NCBI GenBank assembly: GCA_937982385.1
Contig: CALJMC010000143.1
Location: 1-10,687, forward strand
Source: an uncultured Rickettsiales bacterium
GTDB taxonomy: Bacteria; Pseudomonadota; Alphaproteobacteria; Rickettsiales; UBA998
Length of the DNA: 10,687 nt
Reading direction: 5' to 3'
Part shown: piece by piece, positions 1-7,122 of the stretch
Layout: each line of letters starts with the position of its first letter
Numbering within the stretch: the first letter of the stretch is position 1
The notes under the pieces: model-generated
What the model was told of the DNA's origin: nothing
What the model saw: the letters and a program-made list of their open reading frames with translations, nothing else
Database searches by the model: none
Position numbers and translations under genes: made by a program

Positions 1-1
1 G

Positions 2-868
2 TCGCAAGAAGCGCTTTCACGCAAGATGATGGAATTGTTGGGCTTTGACTTCGATACAGGTCGTCAGGATTTGAGTGTGCACCCATTCTGTGGTGGCGTG
101 CCGGGTGATATACGTTTGACCACGCGTTTTAATGAATCTGATTTTACTGAAGGTATGTTTGGTGTGCTGCATGAAACAGGGCACGCGCTGTATGAAATGG
201 GATTGCCATCTGACTGGTTGCGCCAACCTGTCGGGCAGGCGCGCGGTATGAGTATGCATGAAAGTCAGTCGCTGTTTGTTGAGATGCAGGTTTCGCGCAG
301 CCGAGAGTTCGCAGAATTCATCACCCCGCATGTGCGACAGTCGCTCGGCAAAACAAATGAAGCATGGGGAGCGGATGATTTTTATGCCTTGACCACAAAG
401 GTTGAGCGTAGCCTAATTCGTGTAAATGCCGATGAGGTGACTTATCCTGCGCATGTGATGTTGCGCTATAATTTGGAGAAAGCATTACTCGCAGATGATT
501 TGCCAGTGGAAGATTTACCTGCTGCATGGAATGACGGCATGGCACGCCTGGTGGGTATTCGACCTGATTCTGATAGTAATGGGTGTCTACAAGACATCCA
601 TTGGCCAGAAGGGGCGTTGGGCTATTTCCCGACCTATACGCTCGGTGCGATGATTGCGGCGCAATTGTTTGAATCCGCCGCGACCGCGCTTCCCAATGTG
701 AATAACCAGATTGCTAAGGGCGAGTTTTCGGAATTGTTCGGTTGGTTAAAGAAAAACATCCATTCGCAAGGCTCTAGCCAATCTACGGATGATATGCTAA
801 AAGCGGCTACAGGTAAGGGCATTGACCCGCATTGCTTTATTCGTCATTTGAAGGCACGTTACTTATGA
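2..868 (+). CDS. Carboxypeptidase Taq (M32 family metallopeptidase), 3' part
   Basis: Zinc-dependent metallocarboxypeptidase that removes C-terminal residues from peptides, presumably in the cytoplasm. The reading frame is open from base 2 and enters from outside the window, so about 288 C-terminal residues of a family usually near 500 are visible; the ATG at 26 is internal. All M32 hallmarks in this part are present: HPF at 80-88, the DxRxT motif (DIRLT) just after it, the HExxH zinc motif as HETGH at 170-184, the downstream HESQS carrying the third zinc ligand Glu at 257-271, and the GxxQDxHW motif (GCLQDIHW) at 581-604, followed by the usual GYFPTYTLGAMIAAQLF segment. No key residue is missing. 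Its stop overlaps the thrC start in an ATGA, so the two are probably cotranscribed and translationally coupled. Family assignment is firm; the physiological substrate is unknown. Confidence 0.95.
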   Translation, partial: SQEALSRKMMELLGFDFDTGRQDLSVHPFCGGVPGDIRLTTRFNESDFTEGMFGVLHETGHALYEMGLPSDWLRQPVGQARGMSMHESQSLFVEMQVSRSREFAEFITPHVRQSLGKTNEAWGADDFYALTTKVERSLIRVNADEVTYPAHVMLRYNLEKALLADDLPVEDLPAAWNDGMARLVGIRPDSDSNGCLQDIHWPEGALGYFPTYTLGAMIAAQLFESAATALPNVNNQIAKGEFSELFGWLKKNIHSQGSSQSTDDMLKAATGKGIDPHCFIRHLKARYL

Positions 869-2259
869 TTCGTTATCAATCTACGCGCGGACAGTCGCCA
901 GAACTGTCATTTGAGGAAGTGGTTCTCACAGGGCTAGCACCTGATGGTGGGTTGTATGTGCCGAATGAGTTGCCACATTTTTCACCTGCTGAAATCGCGG
1001 ATATGGCACGGTTGAGCTATCCTGAATTGGCATTTAAGATTCTCTCACCTTTTACCACTGGTACATTGAGTGATAATGAGCTGAAAAGGCTGCTGGATAA
1101 GAGCTACAGCACATTTAGGCACACAGCAATTGCTCCGCTTAAGCAGCTTGGGAAAGGGCAGTGGTTAATGGAATTGTTCCAAGGGCCCACGCTTGCATTT
1201 AAAGATTTTGCATTGCAGTTTCTCGGCAATTTAATGTCACATATCTTAGCTAAACATAACAAACAAGTGACGGTGCTTGGCGCGACGTCGGGCGATACGG
1301 GATCAGCGGCGATTGCGGGCTGTCGTGGCAGTAAACATATGGAAATCGTGATCTTGTTTCCAGATGGACGCGTGTCTGATGTGCAGCGCAAACAGATGAC
1401 AACAGTGCCTGATGCGAACGTGCATTGCGTTGCGCTGGACGGAAACTTTGATGACTGTCAGCGTATTGTGAAGACGCTTTTTGTTGATATGGAGTTTAAA
1501 GAGAAACACCCTCTTGTGGCGGTGAATTCGATCAACTGGTGCCGTATTTTGGCGCAGGTAGTCTATTATTTCCATGCGGCTTTGTCGCTTGGCTCTCCTG
1601 CGGTGGCTCCAAGTTTTTCAGTTCCCACTGGTAATTTTGGTGACATCTATGCTGGCTATTTAGCCAAGAAGATGGGACTGCCGATGGGTGATCTGGTGAT
1701 TGCATCAAATCGTAATGATATTTTGACGCGCTGTTTTGATACGGGGACCTATCATATGGATGGGGTCGAGGCGTCGCTCAGCCCAAGTATGGATATTGAG
1801 ATCTCGAGCAATTTCGAGCGGTTGTTATTTAATCTCTATGAAGGTGATGCGGAGGCGGTGAATGCGTTGATGGTGAGTTTGAAGCAATCAGGTTCCTTCA
1901 CTCTCAGCGAAGGGGCACATGCCGCGCTGAAAGCCCAATTTGCGGCTTATAAGGTTGATGATAGTGACACGCTGAAAGTGATTAAGACTGTGTATGAAGA
2001 GGCAGGCGAGTTGCTTGACCCACATACGGCTGTGGGTATTCAGGCTGCAGAGGAACATGTTGCAGCCAATAGTGCAGCGACACCTATGGTGACGCTCGCC
2101 ACTGCACACCCTGCTAAATTCCCTGATGCAGTGAAGAAGGCGGTAGGCATTGAGCCTGCATTGCCGCACCACATGGCGGATTTGTTCGATTTACCTGAGC
2201 GCATGACCAATGAGCCGAATGATCCTGAAGCCATCAAGATGATGATTAAAGGGCTTTAG
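865..2259 (+). CDS. thrC: Threonine synthase
   Basis: PLP-dependent lyase that converts O-phospho-L-homoserine and water to L-threonine and phosphate, the last step of threonine biosynthesis in the cytoplasm. The 464-residue protein starts MIRYQSTRGQSPELSFEE, the usual N-terminus of the bacterial form. An in-frame ATG at 832 would add 11 non-conserved residues inside the preceding gene, so 865 is preferred; an AAGG at 851-854 could act as ribosome-binding site. The PLP lysine is K113 in the LAFKDFALQF motif, and the phosphate-binding GATSGDTGS loop is at residues 139-147. The VPTGNFGDIYAGYLAKKMGLP segment, characteristic of threonine synthases, follows mid-protein. Length is typical. The ATGA overlap at 865-868 with the M32 peptidase implies translational coupling, although the two have no obvious pathway link. 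A repeat element with strong hairpins follows the stop codon. Confidence 0.97.
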   Translation: MIRYQSTRGQSPELSFEEVVLTGLAPDGGLYVPNELPHFSPAEIADMARLSYPELAFKILSPFTTGTLSDNELKRLLDKSYSTFRHTAIAPLKQLGKGQWLMELFQGPTLAFKDFALQFLGNLMSHILAKHNKQVTVLGATSGDTGSAAIAGCRGSKHMEIVILFPDGRVSDVQRKQMTTVPDANVHCVALDGNFDDCQRIVKTLFVDMEFKEKHPLVAVNSINWCRILAQVVYYFHAALSLGSPAVAPSFSVPTGNFGDIYAGYLAKKMGLPMGDLVIASNRNDILTRCFDTGTYHMDGVEASLSPSMDIEISSNFERLLFNLYEGDAEAVNALMVSLKQSGSFTLSEGAHAALKAQFAAYKVDDSDTLKVIKTVYEEAGELLDPHTAVGIQAAEEHVAANSAATPMVTLATAHPAKFPDAVKKAVGIEPALPHHMADLFDLPERMTNEPNDPEAIKMMIKGL

Positions 2260-2299
2260 CTATGATGTGCTTATCGCCATTAATACCCGTATCCTCTAT

Positions 2300-2381
2300 C
2301 GTCATACCCGCGCAGGCGGGTATCCATATTGCCACATTATACCGTGCTGAGAGGTGGACTCCCGCCTGCGCGGGAGTGACG
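2300..2381. repeat. Double-hairpin dispersed repeat (MITE/REP-like)
   Basis: An 82-bp element with imperfect terminal inverted repeats of about 27 bp (2300-2326 and 2355-2381), matching at 23 of 27 positions. Each half is also an internal palindrome: the left folds as TACCCGC-GCAG-GCGGGTA (2305-2322), the right as ACTCCCGC-CTGC-GCGGGAGT (2358-2377). The mismatches between halves are compensatory within each hairpin. Translation across it gives the familiar PAQAGVH...WIPACAGMT type peptide often mis-annotated as a hypothetical protein, a hallmark of the GTCATTCCCGCG-type dispersed repeats found in many proteobacteria. It lies between thrC and ppx and may also act as a transcription barrier or mRNA-stabilising structure, but there is no T-run typical of an intrinsic terminator. 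Confidence 0.85.
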
Positions 2382-2391
2382 GGAGTGGGGA

Positions 2392-3879
2392 ATGCATAGT
2401 TCCGAAAAACAGCCACTGATTGGTGTGATTGATATGGGGTCAAACTCGGTCAGGCTGGTTGTCTATGACGGGCTGAAGCGTGTGCCGAAGGTGCTCTATA
2501 ACGAAAAATATGATTGCCGATTGGGTGATGGGCTAGAAGAGACAGGGCGTTTGACGGAGGCCTCCAAAGAACGGACGCGCAGGGCGATAGCGCGCTTTGT
2601 TTATCTCGCGAAACATATGGAAGTCTCGGAACTTTATACGCAAGCAACTGCAGCCTTGCGTGATGCTGAGGATGGACCGGAGTTTGTGGCTGAGCTTCGC
2701 GAAAGATTTGGCATTGAACCAGAAGTTATTTCAGGGCGGCGTGAGGCGGAGCTGGCTGCGCTTGGAGTGATGTCATCTCTCCATAAAACAGAGGGTTTTG
2801 CGGGTGATTTTGGTGGCGGTAGTTTTGAACTTGTAAAGCTTCACCATAAACGTTTTTCTGCACGTCAGTCATTGCCCATGGGTGCGTTGCGTTTGGTCGA
2901 TAGGGCCGGCACTGATGCTGATAAAATGCGACTGGCCATTCGTGATTATTTGGCCCAGGTTGATTGGTTGGAAGCATCGGATGATACCAAGCAATTCTAT
3001 GCGATTGGCGGTGGTTTCCGTTCACTTGCTAACATTCATATGGAGAGGGTGGATTATCCGCTCGAGCAGCTGCATGGCTATACGTTGGAGTCGGATGCGT
3101 TGATGGTGTTTTTACAGGATCTAGTGCAGATTCCACCCAGTGAGTGGAGGGCTATTGATGGGCTAGCATCGCGACGTCGCACGTCGTTCCTGCCGAGCGT
3201 ATTGATTCTGCAAGAGGTGATTCGTGCGAGCGGGTGTGAGCGTGTGATATTCTCGCGTAGCGGTATTCGCGAAGGGTTGCTTTATGATCGTTTGCCAGTT
3301 GAAGAGCGTGCACTTCTTGCGCTCCCCGCATCACTCAAAAACATTCAGCATAAGCGTCAGATGGATGAGGATTATGCTCGTGTTCTTGAAGCATGGATTA
3401 TGGCATTTTGTCCCGAGGCGGTGAGTCGTGATAGCAAGCAGCATGTGCTGCATGCGATGTGTGAATTGGGCGATATGGCATTGCCAATAACACAGCAATT
3501 CCGCGCGCAATGGGCGTTTGACCATATTATTCAGGCCAATATTTGGGGCATGTCGCATCGTGAACGTGTGCTTTTGGCGCTTGCGGTTTATCATCGTTAT
3601 CGCAGACGTTGGCGTGAGAAAAGCAACCCGCTTTTGCAATTGGTGAATGCGCGTCAACTGGCATGGGCACAGTTGGTAGGGCAGCTTGCTGAGTTTGCGT
3701 TTGAGCTCTCTGGTGGCGTTGGTGAAATATTGAAAGATATCACGTTGATGCGGGCAGAGAATGGTCAGATATCCATTACGGGAACGGAGGAAGCGCTCGC
3801 GATGATTCCGCCGATTTCTGAGAAGCGGCTGGATGGGTTGGGTGCGATGTTGAGTGCATATGAGAGTTTTTCTTCATAG
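2392..3879 (+). CDS. ppx: Ppx/GppA family phosphatase (exopolyphosphatase-like)
   Basis: Member of the sugar kinase/actin-fold Ppx/GppA family, which releases phosphate from polyphosphate ends or hydrolyses pppGpp; the sequence alone does not separate the two activities. At 495 residues it matches the long two-part form. The first phosphate loop is IDMGSNSVRL (residues 13-22, with D14). The ISGRREAELAALGV segment carries the likely catalytic Glu E118. The second phosphate loop is D139-F-G-G-G-S144. The remainder is the helical C-terminal domain seen in alphaproteobacterial members (for example DEDYARVLEAWIMAF and SHRERVLLALAVYHRYRRR). The start at 2392 is directly preceded by the G-rich end of the upstream repeat (GGGAGTGGGGA), which must serve as its ribosome-binding region. 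Its last 38 codons overlap aat in antisense. Gene symbol is by family only. Confidence 0.9.
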   Translation: MHSSEKQPLIGVIDMGSNSVRLVVYDGLKRVPKVLYNEKYDCRLGDGLEETGRLTEASKERTRRAIARFVYLAKHMEVSELYTQATAALRDAEDGPEFVAELRERFGIEPEVISGRREAELAALGVMSSLHKTEGFAGDFGGGSFELVKLHHKRFSARQSLPMGALRLVDRAGTDADKMRLAIRDYLAQVDWLEASDDTKQFYAIGGGFRSLANIHMERVDYPLEQLHGYTLESDALMVFLQDLVQIPPSEWRAIDGLASRRRTSFLPSVLILQEVIRASGCERVIFSRSGIREGLLYDRLPVEERALLALPASLKNIQHKRQMDEDYARVLEAWIMAFCPEAVSRDSKQHVLHAMCELGDMALPITQQFRAQWAFDHIIQANIWGMSHRERVLLALAVYHRYRRRWREKSNPLLQLVNARQLAWAQLVGQLAEFAFELSGGVGEILKDITLMRAENGQISITGTEEALAMIPPISEKRLDGLGAMLSAYESFSS

Positions 3880-4436
3880 TCTGCCTTGGGAATTTCCATC
3901 ACACCGAATTGTTTGAGGTGATCATTTACATATTGGGTGTCGAGCAGACTATATCCACATGCCCGTAATATCGCGACAAGGTAGATAAGGCATATTTTGC
4001 TGGCATGGTTTGCGGTAGAGAACATGCTTTCACCAAAGAACCCGCCACCAAGGCTGATGCCATAGAGTCCGCCGACGAGTTCATCACCCTTCCAACACTC
4101 TACGCTATGGGCATAGTCATGTTCGGCGAGTTGAGAATATAGGTCGATGATTTTCTGATTTATCCAACTACCTGATTCATGGGAGCGCGGTGTCTTGGCG
4201 CAGGCGGTGATGACGTCATGGAAGCATGTGTCGATGGTAATACGATAGGTGCTGCTCTGGATAAGACGTGATGCATCTTGGCGCAAACTGCGGGGTATTT
4301 TGAAACTATCGAGCGGTATGATGCCGCGCATCTCAGGTGAAAACCAGAATAGTTCTTCGGAATCGCGGGACTCTGCCATTGGAAAATGTCCGTTGGCATA
4401 GGCGTTGAGCAATATTTCAGGAGTAAGGTTTTCCAT
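3765..4436 (-). CDS. aat: Leucyl/phenylalanyl-tRNA-protein transferase
   Basis: Transfers Leu or Phe from aminoacyl-tRNA to proteins with N-terminal Arg or Lys, creating N-degrons for ClpS/ClpAP; cytoplasmic. The 223-residue protein starts MENLTPEILLNAYANGHFPM, which fits the short alphaproteobacterial form. A TTG 15 nt upstream would add only MRVLT, so the ATG is chosen. Conserved blocks are LFWFSPEMRGIIPLD (29-43), SWIN (90-93), HSVECW (110-115), ELVGGLYGISLGGGFFGESMFS split around residues 119-140, and LLDTQYVNDHLKQFG (164-178), all typical of the GNAT-like Aat fold. The C-terminus after EIPKAD (residues 187-223) is encoded entirely antisense to the 3' end of ppx and looks less conserved. 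It lies 108 nt downstream of infA on the same strand; cotranscription is possible, although the spacer contains small stem-loops. Confidence 0.95.
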   Translation of the reverse strand: MENLTPEILLNAYANGHFPMAESRDSEELFWFSPEMRGIIPLDSFKIPRSLRQDASRLIQSSTYRITIDTCFHDVITACAKTPRSHESGSWINQKIIDLYSQLAEHDYAHSVECWKGDELVGGLYGISLGGGFFGESMFSTANHASKICLIYLVAILRACGYSLLDTQYVNDHLKQFGVMEIPKADYEEKLSYALNIAPNPSSRFSEIGGIIASASSVPVMDI

Positions 4437-4458
4437 AGTGAGAACTCGCAATCTACGA

Positions 4459-4503
4459 GGACAGTATGTCCGAGTCAGCCTTGAGCGTCACGGAGTGACA
4501 CGC
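4459..4503. other. Small stem-loops in the infA-aat spacer
   Basis: Two short hairpins lie in the 108-nt leader of aat: GGACA-GTA-TGTCC (4459-4471) and GTCAC-GGA-GTGAC (4487-4499). Neither has a T-run. They may be repeat relics or structure in the infA-aat transcript; nothing else is recognised in this spacer. Confidence 0.3.
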
Positions 4504-4544
4504 CTATTGCGTAGCGCAGGAGCGCGGAGCAGGGGCATTAAATA

Positions 4545-4763
4545 TTACTTATGACGGAATTTGATTCTGCCCTTGCTGAGGTCATAGGGTGTCATCTCAA
4601 CAGTGACCTTATCACCCGCTAGCACGCGAATACGGTTTTTGCGCATACGACCAGAGGAATGTGCAAGCACTTCATGCCCGTTTTCTAATGTTACGCGGAA
4701 CATTGCGTTTGGAAGCACTTCTTGCACTTCGCCTTCAAATTCGATTAGTTCTTCTTTAGCCAT
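4545..4763 (-). CDS. infA: Translation initiation factor IF-1
   Basis: Small OB-fold protein that binds the 30S A site and assists IF-2 and IF-3 during initiation. The 72-residue sequence is full length and begins MAKEELIEFEGEVQEVLPNA. The IF-1 core follows: MFRVTLENGHEVLAHSSGRM, then RKNRIRVLAGDKVTVEMTPYDL, then SKGRIKFRHK. This matches the alphaproteobacterial form, where MAKEELIEFEG replaces the MAKEDNIEMQG of enterics. No strong Shine-Dalgarno is visible in the A/T-rich 71-nt leader shared with the end of the outer-membrane protein gene. No intrinsic terminator is visible between that gene and infA, so infA may be read from its own promoter or from upstream; no convincing promoter was found. 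Confidence 0.98.
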   Translation of the reverse strand: MAKEELIEFEGEVQEVLPNAMFRVTLENGHEVLAHSSGRMRKNRIRVLAGDKVTVEMTPYDLSKGRIKFRHK

Positions 4764-4834
4764 CTGTTATATTTCGCTTTCGTTATATGTGAGTGTCTTG
4801 CTACATTATTAGCTGTTTTAATACAAGGAAAATC

Positions 4835-6133
4835 CTAGAACCGCCATTTTAGTCCTGCATGAAGTGAGGAGGATGTCCAGTTAGCTTCGTTCACTTTGGT
4901 TTGTCCGATGCTACCATCGATAATGTAGGTGGTATCCAGACCATCTTCCATTTGGAAGCTTTTAATCCACCCGCTCAGGAATAAATCCATATTTTTATAA
5001 ACATTATAAGCATAGTCGGCCTTAAGAGCGAACCCTTGGCTATCGCCCTCATGAATATAGCTTAAAGGTTGCTGAAACCCTGTGACGGGTTCAGTTCTAA
5101 GGTTCCATTGGGCTTCGGCATAATAATCACCTAATAGGTGGTAATCCCCACGAATGTTGAATTTATGCCTTCCAAACACGCTTCCCATTTTGAGCCCTAG
5201 ATACGCACCACTCCACTCTGCTTCATAGGTGCTATCCAGTCCTGCGAAGGGGCCCAAAGGAGGCGTTACAAGCGCAGTTTCGACGGTTTGCACTGCATCT
5301 GTCATCTTCATGGTGATAATGTTGGATTCATACCCCACGAGCGGGGTGATAAAAAAACGTCTTTGCGGGTGTTTAACAATATCAAATTGGTAGCCGACCC
5401 CTAGACTATACCCTGACGCGCTACTATCGCTTGCATCATTGTTGGAACGGGAAAATTCAAGCGTACGGTTGTCGCCATTATAATCTGAATCTTGGTTGTC
5501 GCCTGAAATAGCGTTGGCAATATTGAAATTGCCTTCAAGGTATAAGCCTGTAAGACCTGAGCGGTTTACGAGATAATCAGCCTCACCACGCAGCTCGATC
5601 ATTTGCACGTCTGTCCATTCAAGTTCTGAGAGGATGTTGGGAGTTGTTCCGCTCAAGTTTCCCGCAATATTCCAATCGAGCTCATCCACACGATAGCCAA
5701 CGGAGAGCCCAACATTGAGGTCGTTGCCCTTAATGTTGGGCTCAGACGCACGTTTCCATGGTTTGATATAGTTGTTTTCAGCCTGCTGGGCCGCGTTGGG
5801 GGCGGTGTTATGTGGGAGTAAAGAATGTTTGGCAACTGGTCTTGGAACGCCAACTTGCGGCACCTGATGTTGCTGCGCACGTTGATGCCATTGAGGGACG
5901 GTGTTGGGCTGAGGCGGTGCTACATAGCGTTGCGGTTGAGGCGCCACGAAGGTTGGCTGCGGAGGGATATAGACCGATTGCCCTTGCGGTGCTTGATAGC
6001 GCTGTATTTGCAGGCGCTGATGATGCTGATAAAATTGTTGAGGCTGGCTGGGCTGATAGCGAGCTACTTCCGCCAGAGCATGGCTCTGCAAAAGGCATCC
6101 CGCAATGACGGCATATAGTAATTTCCTGCGCAT
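4835..6133 (-). CDS. Outer-membrane beta-barrel protein with Pro/Gln-rich N-terminal segment
   Basis: A predicted exported protein of 432 residues. The N-terminus MRRKLLYAVIAGCLLQSHALAEV looks like a signal peptide, with likely signal peptidase I cleavage after ALA (residue 21). IAGC (10-13) resembles a lipobox but is unusually close to the start. Residues about 24-120 are rich in Pro, Gln and His and probably disordered. From about residue 130 the sequence alternates hydrophobic and polar residues with many aromatics (LNVGLSVGYRVDELDW, SGYSLGVGYQFDIV, SGAYLGLKMGSVFGRHKFNI, DYYAEAQWNL) and ends in LKWRF, a terminal-Phe signature recognised by the Bam complex. The DYNGDNRTLEFSRS and GLDSTYEAEWSG phrases recall omptin-like/Protochlamydia-type outer-membrane proteins, but this is from memory and unproven. 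It starts 25 nt after lysR, without a clear Shine-Dalgarno. Confidence 0.8.
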   Translation of the reverse strand: MRRKLLYAVIAGCLLQSHALAEVARYQPSQPQQFYQHHQRLQIQRYQAPQGQSVYIPPQPTFVAPQPQRYVAPPQPNTVPQWHQRAQQHQVPQVGVPRPVAKHSLLPHNTAPNAAQQAENNYIKPWKRASEPNIKGNDLNVGLSVGYRVDELDWNIAGNLSGTTPNILSELEWTDVQMIELRGEADYLVNRSGLTGLYLEGNFNIANAISGDNQDSDYNGDNRTLEFSRSNNDASDSSASGYSLGVGYQFDIVKHPQRRFFITPLVGYESNIITMKMTDAVQTVETALVTPPLGPFAGLDSTYEAEWSGAYLGLKMGSVFGRHKFNIRGDYHLLGDYYAEAQWNLRTEPVTGFQQPLSYIHEGDSQGFALKADYAYNVYKNMDLFLSGWIKSFQMEDGLDTTYIIDGSIGQTKVNEANWTSSSLHAGLKWRF

Positions 6134-6158
6134 AGTTAATGGCTAGCACAGCTTGTGC

Positions 6159-7058
6159 CTAAGCAATACCCATTTCGGCAATTTTGCGCCGTAAGAAGTG
6201 ACGAAATGCGCGAATGCGGCGAGAACCACGCATGTCTTCAGGATAAACAAGATAGGCTTCGAGTTTTGGCCCCTCTATGTTGGGTAGCACTTTGGTAACA
6301 TTGCGGGCGCGGCGTACCACAAAATCGGGCAGGGCGGCGATGCCAATATCACTCTTCACCGCGCGTAAAATTCCAACCATCGAGTTCATGCTGATGGAAG
6401 GGGTGATGGGCGTGCCTTGTTTTTGTGCGGTATGCAGCAACCAATTCACATCATTGAATGGCTGACTACTGCCCTCTGCGGCATATCCAATGACAGTATG
6501 GCTGTCGAGGTTGGCGAGTGATTTGGGCGTGCCATTATCGCGCAAATAATTGTTGGAGGCATAAATCGCATTGTTAAATTCTGCGAGTTTGCGTTGGATG
6601 ACATTGGGTTCTTTCGATTCATACAGGCGAATCGCGATATCTGCCTCACGCATCGACACATCCACCGCGCGGTCATCAATAATCAGCTCCAATTGGATGT
6701 CGGGATAGAGTGCGTGGAACTCTTTGATCATCGGGATAATGAGGATTGTACCAAGCGCAATAGGCACCGTAATGCGAAGCTTGCCGCTAGGTTTTTCGGT
6801 CATCTCGTGAAGTGCAGATTCTGTGCGGCTGAGTTTTTGGAAGATGTCAGTGGCGGTCTGCATCAGCAATTCGCCTTGCTCAGTCAGCAATAGCCCACGT
6901 GACCGACGATGGAAAAGAGACGTTTTGAGCTGGTCTTCTAATCCCTGAATTTGACGGCTCACAGCAGACTGGCTCAAGCCCAATTCCTCACCAGCACGGG
7001 TGATGTTTTGCGTTTTAGCAACGGCGTGGAAGACGCGTAATTTATCCCAATCGAGCAT
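6159..7058 (-). CDS. LysR-type transcriptional regulator
   Basis: A 299-residue DNA-binding regulator of standard LysR length. The N-terminal winged helix-turn-helix spans roughly residues 4-62, with recognition region GEELGLSQSAVSRQIQGLEDQL (split here as residues 23-44) and the LFHRRSRGLLLTEQGE wing. The periplasmic-binding-like effector domain begins near residue 92 (GKLRITVPIALG). The frame continues 18 codons upstream to 7112, but those codons lie within an inverted repeat; MLDWDKLRVFHAVA is the conserved N-terminus, and a GGGGA ribosome-binding site sits 8 nt before the ATG at 7058. The leader holds a strong hairpin and a T-N11-A palindrome, suggesting autoregulation. Presence beside trxB recalls a context seen in other alphaproteobacteria. 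The effector and targets are unknown; the adjacent outer-membrane protein gene is a possible target or operon partner. Confidence 0.93.
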   Translation of the reverse strand: MLDWDKLRVFHAVAKTQNITRAGEELGLSQSAVSRQIQGLEDQLKTSLFHRRSRGLLLTEQGELLMQTATDIFQKLSRTESALHEMTEKPSGKLRITVPIALGTILIIPMIKEFHALYPDIQLELIIDDRAVDVSMREADIAIRLYESKEPNVIQRKLAEFNNAIYASNNYLRDNGTPKSLANLDSHTVIGYAAEGSSQPFNDVNWLLHTAQKQGTPITPSISMNSMVGILRAVKSDIGIAALPDFVVRRARNVTKVLPNIEGPKLEAYLVYPEDMRGSRRIRAFRHFLRRKIAEMGIA

Positions 7059-7067
7059 ATATTGTTT

Positions 7068-7071
7068 CCCC
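7068..7071 (-). promoter_or_regulatory. lysR ribosome-binding site
   Basis: On the minus strand GGGG followed by AAACAATAT precedes the ATG at 7058, with about 8 nt between GGGGA and the start. It decides the LysR start in favour of 7058 over the longer frame to 7112. The site directly abuts the 3' foot of the 7072-7110 hairpin. Confidence 0.6.
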
Positions 7072-7110
7072 GTTCTCGTCATTCCGTGTCGAGCACGGAA
7101 TGACGAGAAC
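7072..7110. repeat. Perfect inverted repeat in the lysR leader
   Basis: Arms GTTCTCGTCATTCCGTG (7072-7088) and CACGGAATGACGAGAAC (7094-7110) are perfectly complementary over 17 bp, with a TCGAG spacer. In lysR mRNA this is a very stable stem ending next to the ribosome-binding site. The CGTCATTCC core resembles the ends of the 2300-2381 repeat (CGTCATACCCG / CGTCACTCCCG), so it is probably a shorter member or relic of the same dispersed-repeat class. Confidence 0.85.
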
Positions 7111-7122
7111 ATGTTGTTATGT

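Noticed and set aside
832..864. Earlier ATG for threonine synthase adding 11 residues
   Set aside because: The residues are not family-like and lie inside the M32 gene; the ATG at 865 begins the conserved MIRYQSTRGQ.
2246..2443. Small minus-strand frame with PAQAGVH...WIPACAGMT
   Set aside because: This is the translation of the dispersed repeat at 2300-2381, a known source of false proteins.
2882..3103. Overlapping plus-strand frame inside ppx
   Set aside because: It is in the wrong frame of a well-conserved gene and has no ribosome-binding site or recognisable motif.
4437..4451. TTG start for Aat adding MRVLT
   Set aside because: The ATG at 4436 fits the conserved N-terminus; the extension adds nothing recognisable.
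5808..6149. Open frames on both strands over the start of the outer-membrane protein gene
   Set aside because: They are by-products of the Pro/Gln/His-rich low-complexity coding segment and have no protein-family features.
7059..7112. Longer LysR reading frame with 18 extra N-terminal residues
   Set aside because: The extra codons lie within the leader inverted repeat, while the conserved LysR N-terminus and a GGGGA site support the start at 7058.
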